Positions 5,466 to 12,034 of a stretch of 12,034 nt of DNA are shown here, piece by piece. Origin of the DNA: JAFARZ01 sp035651595 (GTDB lineage: Bacteria > Actinomycetota > Actinomycetes > Streptosporangiales > Streptosporangiaceae); assembly GCA_035651595.1 (NCBI GenBank), contig DASRFJ010000188.1, forward strand, positions 1-12,034, in the 5' to 3' direction. The notes under the pieces were generated by a model, which did no database searches, had not been told where the DNA came from, and saw only the letters and a program-made list of their open reading frames with translations. How positions within the stretch are numbered: position 1 is the stretch's first letter; every line of letters starts with the position of its first letter. Made by a program: the position numbers and the translations under genes.

Positions 5466-7187
5466 CTACGGCTGCTTTCCGGCGGCCGACGGCAGGAGCG
5501 GGGCGCTGACCGCGGTCACGCGCCCGTTGGCGTAGTACCGCACCTGGTAGACGCCGCGGCCTGGCGGCAGCGGCAGGCTCGCCGTGCCGATGCTCGCCGC
5601 GGTGCCGACGCGCGCGGCCGCGACGCACCGCGAAGCCCGCACAGCGCACAGCGCGACGACGTCCGAAGCGGCGTGCCCGGCCGGCGCCGACCAGTTCACC
5701 GCCACACCAGCCCCGATGACCATGGCGTTGACCGTGGCCGGCACCCAGCCGCCGAGGACGAACGCGGGGTCGGACCACTGGGCGGCCTCCGCCGCGGTGA
5801 GCTGCCGGGAACAGGCCAGCCGCTGGCTGGTGTCGACGGGCTGACCGGCCAGGTTCACCGATCCGTACTCCCAGAATTGCACGTGGGTGGCCGCCGAGCA
5901 GTCGGCGTTGTTGAGCAGCCAGCCGGCCGGATTGATGTGTGAGTCCATCGCGGTGCCGATGTAGACGGCCTGGCTGTACGGGTACCCGGTGGGGTCGATG
6001 CGGCCCAGGTAGACCGACCCGTCGGCGACGCCGGTCGCGTGGGTGAGCGTGTCGTCGAAGAACACGTACCCGTGCTGGCCCTGGCTGTTGCGGATCTGCG
6101 TGACGTATCCGGCGTGCATGGACTTCAGCTCGTCGTGCGTCCAGAACACCGTGCCGACGCCCCAGGTGAAGTCCACGTCGCCCTGGATGTAGCTGTTCGT
6201 CACGTAGCCGAGGCCCTGGATGCGGATCGTGTCCTGGAAGGACAGCAGGTTGACCCGGTTCAGCGTGATCCGCTCCGCGTTACCGCGGAACGCCTCGGCC
6301 TGACTGCCGCCGAACGGCGTGGTGTTCGACAGGGTCAGGTCCTTCATCGTGAAATCATTGGCCTCCACGTTGAAGTTGGATCGCCAGCAGTTGAAGTTGT
6401 CGTGCACCGGGATGGCCTGCCGGGCGCAGACGTCGGTGGTGTTCGCGGCGTTGAGCGTGTTGTTGTTCGCGTACTGGATCACGGTGCCGGACCGCGACTG
6501 GCCCTGGACCGTGATGAGCGGCTTGTCAGGAGCGACCCAGTCGAGTTCGGTATAGACCCCGTTGGCCACCCTGATGAGTCGCGGCATCGTGTTGCCCGCC
6601 GGTACCGCGTTGATCGCGCCCTGCACGGTGCAGAAGTCGCCGTGGCCGCGGGAATCGACGGTGATGATACGAGCGTGCGGCCGCGGACGGCGCGACGTCG
6701 TGCTGAACCGCCAGGCAGGCGGGTCGGTGACACCGGTGAAGACCGTGGGGTCGACCGTCACGTAGTACGCGTGGCCGTACGCCAGCTCGTGGTGCAGGTA
6801 CACGGTCGCGGTGTCGCCGGTGATGATCACCGGGAAGTAGTTGAAAGAGTGGAGGTTGCCCGCCTGGTCGGTCGCGCCGCCGACGGTCTCGGTGGCCGAG
6901 GCCGGGTCGGCCAGGTCGATGGTGTCGGCGACCGAGCCATCCGCGTTGTGCACGGTGATCGAGCCCGTCGTGCCCAGCGTCGGCGCCGAGGCGAACGTGA
7001 TCGTCAGCGGCGTGTCGATGCACGAGTTCGCGTGTCCCGCAGTCGCCCCCGTGACCGCCTCCGCCGCATCGGAAGCCGAGGAGGCCGAGGAGGCCGCGGC
7101 CGCCGCGGAAGCCGCGGTGCCGCCGGTGAGCGCACCCGCCACCAGAGCCACGACGCCAATCACTCGAAATCGCGCAGATTTGACCAT
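5466..7187 (-). CDS. Secreted pectinesterase (CE8 type) with N-terminal Ig-like domain
   Basis: The protein has 573 residues and an N-terminal signal peptide ending about residue 28 (TAASA), followed by an Ala/Ser-rich spacer. Residues about 55-165 form an SbsA/Big_5-type Ig domain (LTITFASAPT to WRFSTTS). Residues about 172-480 are the right-handed beta-helix of pectin methylesterases, with the family signposts GVYTE (210-214), QAEAF (296-300), FQDT (317-320), GDVDFTWG (336-343) and LGR (394-396). Gln296, Gln318, Asp319, Asp338 and Arg396 correspond to the known active-site residues. The motif is LGRID, so Asp398 stands where the conserved Trp of LGRPW normally lies. The last 90 residues are a fibronectin-like beta domain. 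Pectinesterases remove methyl esters from homogalacturonan outside the cell. The ATG at 7185-7187 has no strong ribosome site. It lies 23 bp after the esterase gene, so the two are probably co-transcribed. Confidence 0.88.
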   Translation of the reverse strand: MVKSARFRVIGVVALVAGALTGGTAASAAAAASSASSASDAAEAVTGATAGHANSCIDTPLTITFASAPTLGTTGSITVHNADGSVADTIDLADPASATETVGGATDQAGNLHSFNYFPVIITGDTATVYLHHELAYGHAYYVTVDPTVFTGVTDPPAWRFSTTSRRPRPHARIITVDSRGHGDFCTVQGAINAVPAGNTMPRLIRVANGVYTELDWVAPDKPLITVQGQSRSGTVIQYANNNTLNAANTTDVCARQAIPVHDNFNCWRSNFNVEANDFTMKDLTLSNTTPFGGSQAEAFRGNAERITLNRVNLLSFQDTIRIQGLGYVTNSYIQGDVDFTWGVGTVFWTHDELKSMHAGYVTQIRNSQGQHGYVFFDDTLTHATGVADGSVYLGRIDPTGYPYSQAVYIGTAMDSHINPAGWLLNNADCSAATHVQFWEYGSVNLAGQPVDTSQRLACSRQLTAAEAAQWSDPAFVLGGWVPATVNAMVIGAGVAVNWSAPAGHAASDVVALCAVRASRCVAAARVGTAASIGTASLPLPPGRGVYQVRYYANGRVTAVSAPLLPSAAGKQP

Positions 7188-7210
7188 AATCCATTATGTG
7201 CGCGCTACGC

Positions 7211-8455
7211 CTACATCAGGGACTGATAGACGAGCTGACGCAGCAGCGGCCGCAGCGGGTAGCTGCTCGAGGGCAGCAGCTGGGTGAAGAACAAGGCCGT
7301 CAGCTCTTCTGCCGGGTCGATCCAGAACGAGGTGCTCGCCGCGCCGCCCCAGGACAGCTCGCCCGCCGAGCAGACCACCTTGCCCGGCACCGGGTCGACG
7401 ACCACCGCCAGCCCCAGGCCGAAGCCGACCCCGCGGAACGGGGCCTCGGCGAACAGCGGCCTGCCGAACGTCTCCAGGTCGACGCCGCCGGGCAGCTGAT
7501 TCCGCGCCATGTAACTTACCGTGCGCGGGCTGAGCAGCCGCACGCCGTCCAGCTCCCCGGCCGGGCTGTCCGCGCGGTGCAGCAGCAGCTGGGTGAACCG
7601 GTGATAGTCGCCCGCGGTCGAGACCAGGCCGCCGCCCCCGCTCAGCATGTCCGGCTTGACGCGAGCTCTCTCGCCGAGCGAATCGATTCGCGCCGCCTTC
7701 CCGTCCGCGCCGCGCGTGTACAGGGCGGCCAGCCTCGGCAGCTGCTCGGGTGGCGCGTAGAACCCGGTGTCGGTCATGCCGAGCGGGCCGAGGATGCGGG
7801 CGGCGAAGAACTCGTCCAGCGGCTGCCCGGAGAGGACCTCGATCACCCGGCCAAGGACGTCCGTCGCGACCGAGTAATTCCATTCCGCGCCGGGCTGGAA
7901 CAGCAGCGGGATGCCGGCCCAGATGTCGCAGGCGCGCGCCAGGTCCGTGCCCGGCGGCGTCCCCCATTCGAAGCCGGCCGCCCGGTGCAGCGCATCGGCG
8001 GGATGCACCCGGTGAAACCCGTAGGTCAGGCCCGCGGTGTGCGTGAGCAGATGCCAGATCCGCACGGGTTCGGTGGCCGGTGTGGTCACCGGCCTCAGGT
8101 CGGAGCCGCCGCTGTAGACCCTCATGTCGCCGAACGACGGGATGTACCTCCGCACCGGGTCAGTGAGCTCGAGCGCGCCCTCCTCGTACAGCATCATCGC
8201 GGCCACCGAGGTGATGGGCTTGGTCATCGAGTAGATCCGCCACAGCGTGTCCAGCTCCACCGGCAGTGCGGCTTCGGTGTCGCGGGACCCGTGGGTCGCC
8301 AGGTAGGCGAGGCGTCCGTGCCTGCTCACCGCGACCAGCCAGCCCGGCAGCAGGCCCTCGTCGACGTAGCGCGCCAGGCGCCGGCCGATCCGGTTCAGCC
8401 TGTCCGCGTCCAGCCCGACTTCGGCCGGATCGACCGCGACCTTAAGCTTGCTCAC
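7211..8455 (-). CDS. Beta-lactamase-fold serine hydrolase (family VIII esterase type)
   Basis: The protein is about 414 residues, has no signal peptide, and is predicted cytoplasmic. It has the fold of class C beta-lactamases, penicillin-binding proteins and EstB-type family VIII carboxylesterases. The nucleophile motif is SMTK (in WRIYSMTKPITSVAAMMLYE). The tyrosine motif is YSV within EWNYSVATDVLGRVIE. The third motif is WGG in LSWGGAASTSFW rather than KTG. This combination is typical of the esterases, so an ester-hydrolysing role is favoured and antibiotic resistance is not implied. The longest frame begins at a TTG (8459-8461), but AAAGGA lies only 2 bases before that codon and 8 bases before the GTG at 8453-8455, so the GTG is chosen. 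The pectinesterase gene follows after 23 bp on the same strand, and the GH2 gene is divergent. Removing ester groups from pectin-derived sugars would fit, by inference. Confidence 0.88.
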   Translation of the reverse strand: MSKLKVAVDPAEVGLDADRLNRIGRRLARYVDEGLLPGWLVAVSRHGRLAYLATHGSRDTEAALPVELDTLWRIYSMTKPITSVAAMMLYEEGALELTDPVRRYIPSFGDMRVYSGGSDLRPVTTPATEPVRIWHLLTHTAGLTYGFHRVHPADALHRAAGFEWGTPPGTDLARACDIWAGIPLLFQPGAEWNYSVATDVLGRVIEVLSGQPLDEFFAARILGPLGMTDTGFYAPPEQLPRLAALYTRGADGKAARIDSLGERARVKPDMLSGGGGLVSTAGDYHRFTQLLLHRADSPAGELDGVRLLSPRTVSYMARNQLPGGVDLETFGRPLFAEAPFRGVGFGLGLAVVVDPVPGKVVCSAGELSWGGAASTSFWIDPAEELTALFFTQLLPSSSYPLRPLLRQLVYQSLM

Positions 8456-8554
8456 CAGCAAATTCCTTTCCCATTAGGGAACAGCCTGTTGCAATTATTT
8501 ACTCTTTATGCTCGTTATTGACTCAAATGGCGCCACCATGAGAAAGTTCCGGTC
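8456..8554. promoter_or_regulatory. AT-rich divergent control region between esterase and GH2 genes
   Basis: This 99-bp gap separates two divergent starts and is much richer in A and T than its surroundings, so it should hold both promoters. It contains two touching palindromes, TTCCC-ATTA-GGGAA (8468-8481) and AACAG-C-CTGTT (8480-8490). The first abuts the esterase ribosome site (AAAGGA on the minus strand). Possible promoter hexamers are TATGCT (8507-8512, plus strand) and TTGAGT (8521-8526 read on the minus strand), but none is matched by a well-spaced partner. The GH2 gene has only a weak ribosome site, GAGAAAG at 8540-8546. Confidence 0.5.
8480..8490. promoter_or_regulatory. Palindrome AACAGCCTGTT, candidate operator
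   Basis: An 11-bp perfect palindrome with a single central C sits in the leader of the esterase-pectinesterase unit and upstream of the GH2 gene. A regulator bound here could affect both directions. The binding protein cannot be named and no regulator gene is intact in the window. Confidence 0.35.
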
Positions 8555-11500
8555 ATGCCGGTGTCCAGGCGCACCCTCCTCCGCGCGGTCGCAGCGGGCA
8601 CGGCGGGAATAACAGTCCGCTCCGTCCTCGGCGCTTCCGCAGCTGAAGCGGCCACGTCAGGCCGGTCGGGGCCGGGCGGCGCGCGCGGCCCGGCGTCCCT
8701 GAGCGTCCCGTTCGGCGCGGGCTGGCTGTTCGGCCCGGCGTCCGGCGGCAGCGATCAGCCGGGCTTCGACGACAGCGCGTTCGCCACCGTCACGCTGCCG
8801 CACTCCGTCGCGCCGCTGTCCTGGCAGAACTGGAATCCCGCCAGCTGGGAGCGGATCTGGGCGTACCGCAAGCATTTCGACGCGCCGCAAGGGCTTGCCG
8901 GGCTGCGCGTGTTCCTCGACTTCGGCGCGGCCATCACCGGATCGACGCTCACCCTCAACGGCACGCGGGTGGGCAGCAACAGCGGCGGCTATCTCCCGTT
9001 CACCGCCGAAGTCACCGGGCAGCTCCGGGCGCACGGCAACGTCCTCGCGGTCACCGTGGATTCGACGTTCAACCTCGACGTCCCGCCGGGCCGCCCGGCA
9101 CCCTATATCAGCGCCGACGTGGACTACTGGCAGCCGGGCGGCATTTACCGGAATGTCCAGCTACGGGCCGTGCCGCAGGCATTCATCGCCGATGTGTTCG
9201 CGCAGCCGTCCGACGTGCTCGACGACACCAGCAGGCAGGTGAACGTCCAGGCCACCGTCGACGCCGCGGTGGTTCCGGCCGGCGTCGTGACGCTCACCGC
9301 GGAACTGCGCGACCCCGGCAACGGCAACGAACTGGTCGCCAGCGCCACCCCCGTGCCGGTCACGATCAGCGCCGCGGGACTGACCTCGGTCACGGCGACG
9401 ATCGACGGCCTCGACGACATCACCCTGTGGGACACCGGGAACCCGAAGCTCTACACGGTCGTGGCCACCCTCGCCGTCGACGGCCAGCCGCTGCACGACT
9501 ACCAGGTCCGCATCGGGTTCCGCGAGGCCGTCTTCCAGCCGGACGGCTTCTACCTCAACGGCACGAAGACCAAGCTGTTCGGGCTCAACCGGCACCAGTT
9601 CTTCCCGTACGCGGGCGGCGCGATGCCGGACCGGATCCAGGCCCAGGACGCGTACATCCTCCGCAAGCAGCTCAACTGCAACATCGTCCGGTGCTCGCAC
9701 TACCCGCAGTCCCAGGCGTTCTACGACGCGGCCGACGAGCTTGGCCTGATGGTGTGGGCGGAGATCCAGGGCTGGGGCTACTTCGGCGACACCGCCTGGC
9801 AGCAGGCGGCGTACCAGGACGTGCAGGCCATGATCGTCAGGGACCGGAACCACCCGTCCATCGTGATCTGGGGCGCGATGCCGAACGAGGCGGGCGAGCA
9901 CGTCGCGGAGTACACCCTGTACAACCAGCTCGCGCATGCCACCGATCCGTCCAGGCCAACGGGGGGAGACGGGCAGCCGGGCGACGCGAGCTACGTGTTC
10001 GATGTGTTCAGCGCCCACGACTACACCAGCGCGCGGGACACGCAGGGGATACGGTGGCCCGCGCTCAACCCGCCCGTGAACGCGGCCGGAAAGCCCTTCC
10101 TGGTCAGCGAGGCCGTCGGTACCCTGGCCGGGCCGGCGATCTACTACCGGCGAATCGATTCCCAGTTCGTCCAGCAGGGCGAGGCGGTGGCACACGCGGT
10201 CGTGCACGAACTGTCCTACGCCCAGGACGCCTACTGCGGGGTGATCGCCTGGTGCGGGTTCGACTATCCGTCCGGCAACGGCAATCAGTACCAGGGCGTC
10301 AAATACGCCGGCGTCGCCGACCTGTTCCGCGTCCTCAAGCCCGGCGCGGCCATCTACCAGGCGCAGGCCGATCCGGCCGTGACGCCGGTGATCGCGCCGG
10401 CGTTCTACTGGGACTTCGGCCATGTCTCGCCGGTCACCAGCCTGTCCGCCGCGATGATCGCGTCCAACCTGGACGAGCTCAAGCTGTACGTCGGCAGCGA
10501 CCTGTCCGTGACGCTCACGCCGGAGACGACCGACTACGGGCACCTGCCGTACCCGCCGTTCTTCGCCAACTTCAGCACGATCGACGGCAGCGGTCTCCCC
10601 GAGCTGCGCATCGACGGGTACCTGAACGGCGCCAAGGTCGCCACGAGGGTGTTCGACGCCGACCCGTCCCATGACCGCCTGGAGCTGACCGCCGACGACG
10701 TCGCGATCGACGCGGACGGCTCCGACGCGACCCGCGTCGTCTTCCGCGCCGTCGACCGCTACGGCAACCCGCGCCCCTACGCCGCCGGGCTGGTCACCCT
10801 GGCGCTCACCGGTCCGGCCGTTCTGGTCAGCGACAACCCAGTCGACTTCGGCGCCACTGGCGGCACCGCCGCGGCCTGGATCCGCTCGCTGCCTGGCTCG
10901 CCCGGCACGGTCACTGTCCGCGCGTCGCACCCGACACTGGGCTCGGCCGCGGTCAAGATCGCGGTCCGGGCGGTCCCGGACGGTCCCGCGCCGGTGCCCT
11001 ACGGGACGCTGACCGTCACCGCATCACCGGTGTTCGTGCGGCCAGGCGCCACCACGACCGTGACCGCGACCCTCACGAACAACGGCATCCTGAACCTGGA
11101 CAAAGTGACGCTCGCGATCACGGTGCCGGGCGGGTGGACGGCGACCGCGCGCACCCGCGTTACGTTCACCCGGGTGCGCAGCGGTTCCGGGGTTACTGCT
11201 TCCTGGCGGGTGACCGTGCCGTCGAACGCGCACCCGGGCCAGGCGCCGGTCCAGGTGCAGGCCGTGTACACGGCAGGCCGGCAGCGCGGCGTCACGTACC
11301 AGACGATCGACGTGCTGAGCGCCTACCAGACCCTGGCCGCCGCGTTCAACAACACGGGGATCAGCGACGACGCCGCCGTCAGGGCTGCCAACTTCGACGG
11401 CGCCGGGAACAGTTACTCGGTACAGGCCCTCGCGGCCGCGGGCCTGGCGCCGGGCGCGACCCTCACCCGCAACGGGCTCACGTTCGCCTGGCCGGCCGTC

Positions 11501-11929
11501 CAGCCCGGCCAGCCGGACAACGTCGTGGCGCAGGGGCAGACGATCCTGCTGTCCGGCTCTGGCACGACGCTGGGCGTGATCGGCGCGGGCACCCCCTCCA
11601 GCGTGTCCGGCTCCGGGACCATCTACTACTCGGACGGCACCACGACCGGCTTCCGCATAACACTGGACGACTTCCTCGGCCTCGGCGGGACGTCGGGCAA
11701 CGCCGTCGTCGCCACGCTGCCGTACCTCAACAACGCCAGCACGGGTACCGCGCACCAGCAGACCGGCTACGTGTTCTACGCCTCGGCCCGGCTGGATCCG
11801 GCCAAGACCGTGCAGGCGATCACCCTTCCCGCGGGCGGCACCACCCCCGCCAGCGGGCCGATCAGCGGCATGCACATCTTCGCCCTCGGCGTCGGTCCGC
11901 TGAACGCCGACGGCCGGTCCCAGGGCTAG
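8555..11929 (+). CDS. Tat-exported multidomain glycoside hydrolase family 2 enzyme
   Basis: The protein has 1124 residues. The N-terminus SRRTLLRAVAAGTAG is a twin-arginine signal, probably cleaved near residue 32. Next come a GH2 sugar-binding jelly roll (about 48-205), an Ig-like domain (about 210-320) and a TIM barrel (about 325-610). The barrel shows FGLNRHQFF, CSHYPQS and DELGLMVWAEIQGWG. The acid/base is Glu445 (HPSIVIWGAMPNE) and the likely nucleophile Glu519 (PFLVSEAVG). Further on are GH2 C-terminal beta domains (about 615-805, with FRAVDRYGNPRPY and TAAAWIRS), and an NPCBM-associated NEW3-type domain (about 815-920). The final domain (about 923-1115, FNNTGISDD to FYASARLDP) is of a kind seen at the ends of actinobacterial glycosidases. 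GH2 covers beta-galactosidase, beta-glucuronidase and related exo-activities, so the exact sugar is unknown. Beside a pectinesterase, pectin side chains or galacturonate-containing oligomers are plausible. An upstream ATG at 8538 is out of frame. Confidence 0.9.
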   Translation: MPVSRRTLLRAVAAGTAGITVRSVLGASAAEAATSGRSGPGGARGPASLSVPFGAGWLFGPASGGSDQPGFDDSAFATVTLPHSVAPLSWQNWNPASWERIWAYRKHFDAPQGLAGLRVFLDFGAAITGSTLTLNGTRVGSNSGGYLPFTAEVTGQLRAHGNVLAVTVDSTFNLDVPPGRPAPYISADVDYWQPGGIYRNVQLRAVPQAFIADVFAQPSDVLDDTSRQVNVQATVDAAVVPAGVVTLTAELRDPGNGNELVASATPVPVTISAAGLTSVTATIDGLDDITLWDTGNPKLYTVVATLAVDGQPLHDYQVRIGFREAVFQPDGFYLNGTKTKLFGLNRHQFFPYAGGAMPDRIQAQDAYILRKQLNCNIVRCSHYPQSQAFYDAADELGLMVWAEIQGWGYFGDTAWQQAAYQDVQAMIVRDRNHPSIVIWGAMPNEAGEHVAEYTLYNQLAHATDPSRPTGGDGQPGDASYVFDVFSAHDYTSARDTQGIRWPALNPPVNAAGKPFLVSEAVGTLAGPAIYYRRIDSQFVQQGEAVAHAVVHELSYAQDAYCGVIAWCGFDYPSGNGNQYQGVKYAGVADLFRVLKPGAAIYQAQADPAVTPVIAPAFYWDFGHVSPVTSLSAAMIASNLDELKLYVGSDLSVTLTPETTDYGHLPYPPFFANFSTIDGSGLPELRIDGYLNGAKVATRVFDADPSHDRLELTADDVAIDADGSDATRVVFRAVDRYGNPRPYAAGLVTLALTGPAVLVSDNPVDFGATGGTAAAWIRSLPGSPGTVTVRASHPTLGSAAVKIAVRAVPDGPAPVPYGTLTVTASPVFVRPGATTTVTATLTNNGILNLDKVTLAITVPGGWTATARTRVTFTRVRSGSGVTASWRVTVPSNAHPGQAPVQVQAVYTAGRQRGVTYQTIDVLSAYQTLAAAFNNTGISDDAAVRAANFDGAGNSYSVQALAAAGLAPGATLTRNGLTFAWPAVQPGQPDNVVAQGQTILLSGSGTTLGVIGAGTPSSVSGSGTIYYSDGTTTGFRITLDDFLGLGGTSGNAVVATLPYLNNASTGTAHQQTGYVFYASARLDPAKTVQAITLPAGGTTPASGPISGMHIFALGVGPLNADGRSQG

Positions 11930-11944
11930 CCGGCCGGGGCCCAT

Positions 11945-12034
11945 GGGGTGCGTGGCCCCCGAAGCCCCCTAGGCGGGGGTGTGTGGCCCCCGGACCCCTT
12001 GGCCGAGTGGAGCGGGAGGGGGTACGTGGTTCCC
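11945..12034. repeat. Three diverging copies of a G/C-rich repeat after the GH2 gene
   Basis: GGGGTGCGTGGCCCCCG (from 11945), GGGGTGTGTGGCCCCCG (from 11976) and the weaker GGGGTACGTGGTTCCC (from 12019) share one pattern, with starts 31 and 43 bases apart. Each unit has G-runs facing C-runs and can fold into a short hairpin. The array reaches the window end and may continue. It could end the GH2 transcript or belong to a dispersed repeat family. No gene is visible from 11930 to 12034. Confidence 0.6.

Noticed and set aside
5175..5535. Small plus-strand and minus-strand frames between the cyclase and pectinesterase genes
   Set aside because: None supplies the missing MarR N-terminus or any known motif, and none has a ribosome site. 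Several read through the palindrome.
7211..8455. Antibiotic-resistance beta-lactamase
   Set aside because: There is no signal peptide, WGG replaces KTG, and the gene sits in a polysaccharide locus. A family VIII esterase is the better reading.
8498..8523. TTTACT...TTTATGCTCG resembling the E. coli lac promoter
   Set aside because: The hexamers do not fall at workable spacing, and the likeness is confined to a short AT-rich stretch.
9161..10930. Long minus-strand open frame of 589 codons inside the GH2 gene
   Set aside because: Its composition is typical of a shadow frame (Arg, Val, Asp, Gly repeats) and it has no recognisable domain. The GH2 frame on the plus strand is clearly coding.

Overview
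The window is GC-rich throughout, with strong G/C third-position bias, GTG and TTG starts, Tat and Sec exported hydrolases and actinobacterial-type domain fusions. This suggests a soil actinomycete (Actinomycetota). The sequence does not allow a safe genus call. No rRNA, tRNA, CRISPR array, transposase or integrase was seen.

Layout. (1) 1-715, minus strand: the N-terminal part of a DUF222/13E12-repeat protein, cut by the window edge. An AT-richer leader to about 1002 follows, with an imperfect inverted repeat and a doubled 10-bp box. (2) 1003-2229: two genes with facing 5' ends. One is a small VOC (glyoxalase-fold) protein on the minus strand. The other, on the plus strand, fuses an ArsC/Spx-family thioredoxin-fold domain to a second VOC domain. 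(3) 2332-4008: a secreted sedolisin-type (S53) serine-carboxyl peptidase with all four active-site residues but almost no propeptide. (4) 4068-5024: a soluble class III adenylate cyclase fused to a C-terminal beta-repeat domain of the DUF1707/LiaF type. (5) 5017-5465: a headless MarR-family remnant and a long nested inverted repeat at its broken 5' end. (6) 5466-8455, minus strand: a secreted CE8-type pectinesterase and, 23 bp upstream of it, a family VIII esterase/beta-lactamase-fold serine hydrolase, probably one transcription unit. (7) 8456-8554: an AT-rich divergent control region with two palindromes. (8) 8555-11929: a large Tat-exported multidomain GH2 glycosidase. (9) 11930-12034: three diverging copies of a G/C-rich repeat running to the window end.

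How the genes fit together: segments 6-8 read as a small plant-polysaccharide locus. The pectinesterase and GH2 enzyme act outside the cell on pectin and its side chains. The esterase has no signal peptide and may act on ester-bearing products inside the cell. The shared intergenic region could carry common control sites. The substrate assignment is inference from family membership and gene order. The first half looks like unrelated single-gene units.

I found no clear new multi-gene defence or biosynthetic system. The most unusual items are the ArsC-VOC fusion with a possible internal start, the cyclase-beta-repeat fusion, the pectinesterase with an altered active-site tryptophan position, and the long nested inverted repeat beside the truncated MarR gene.
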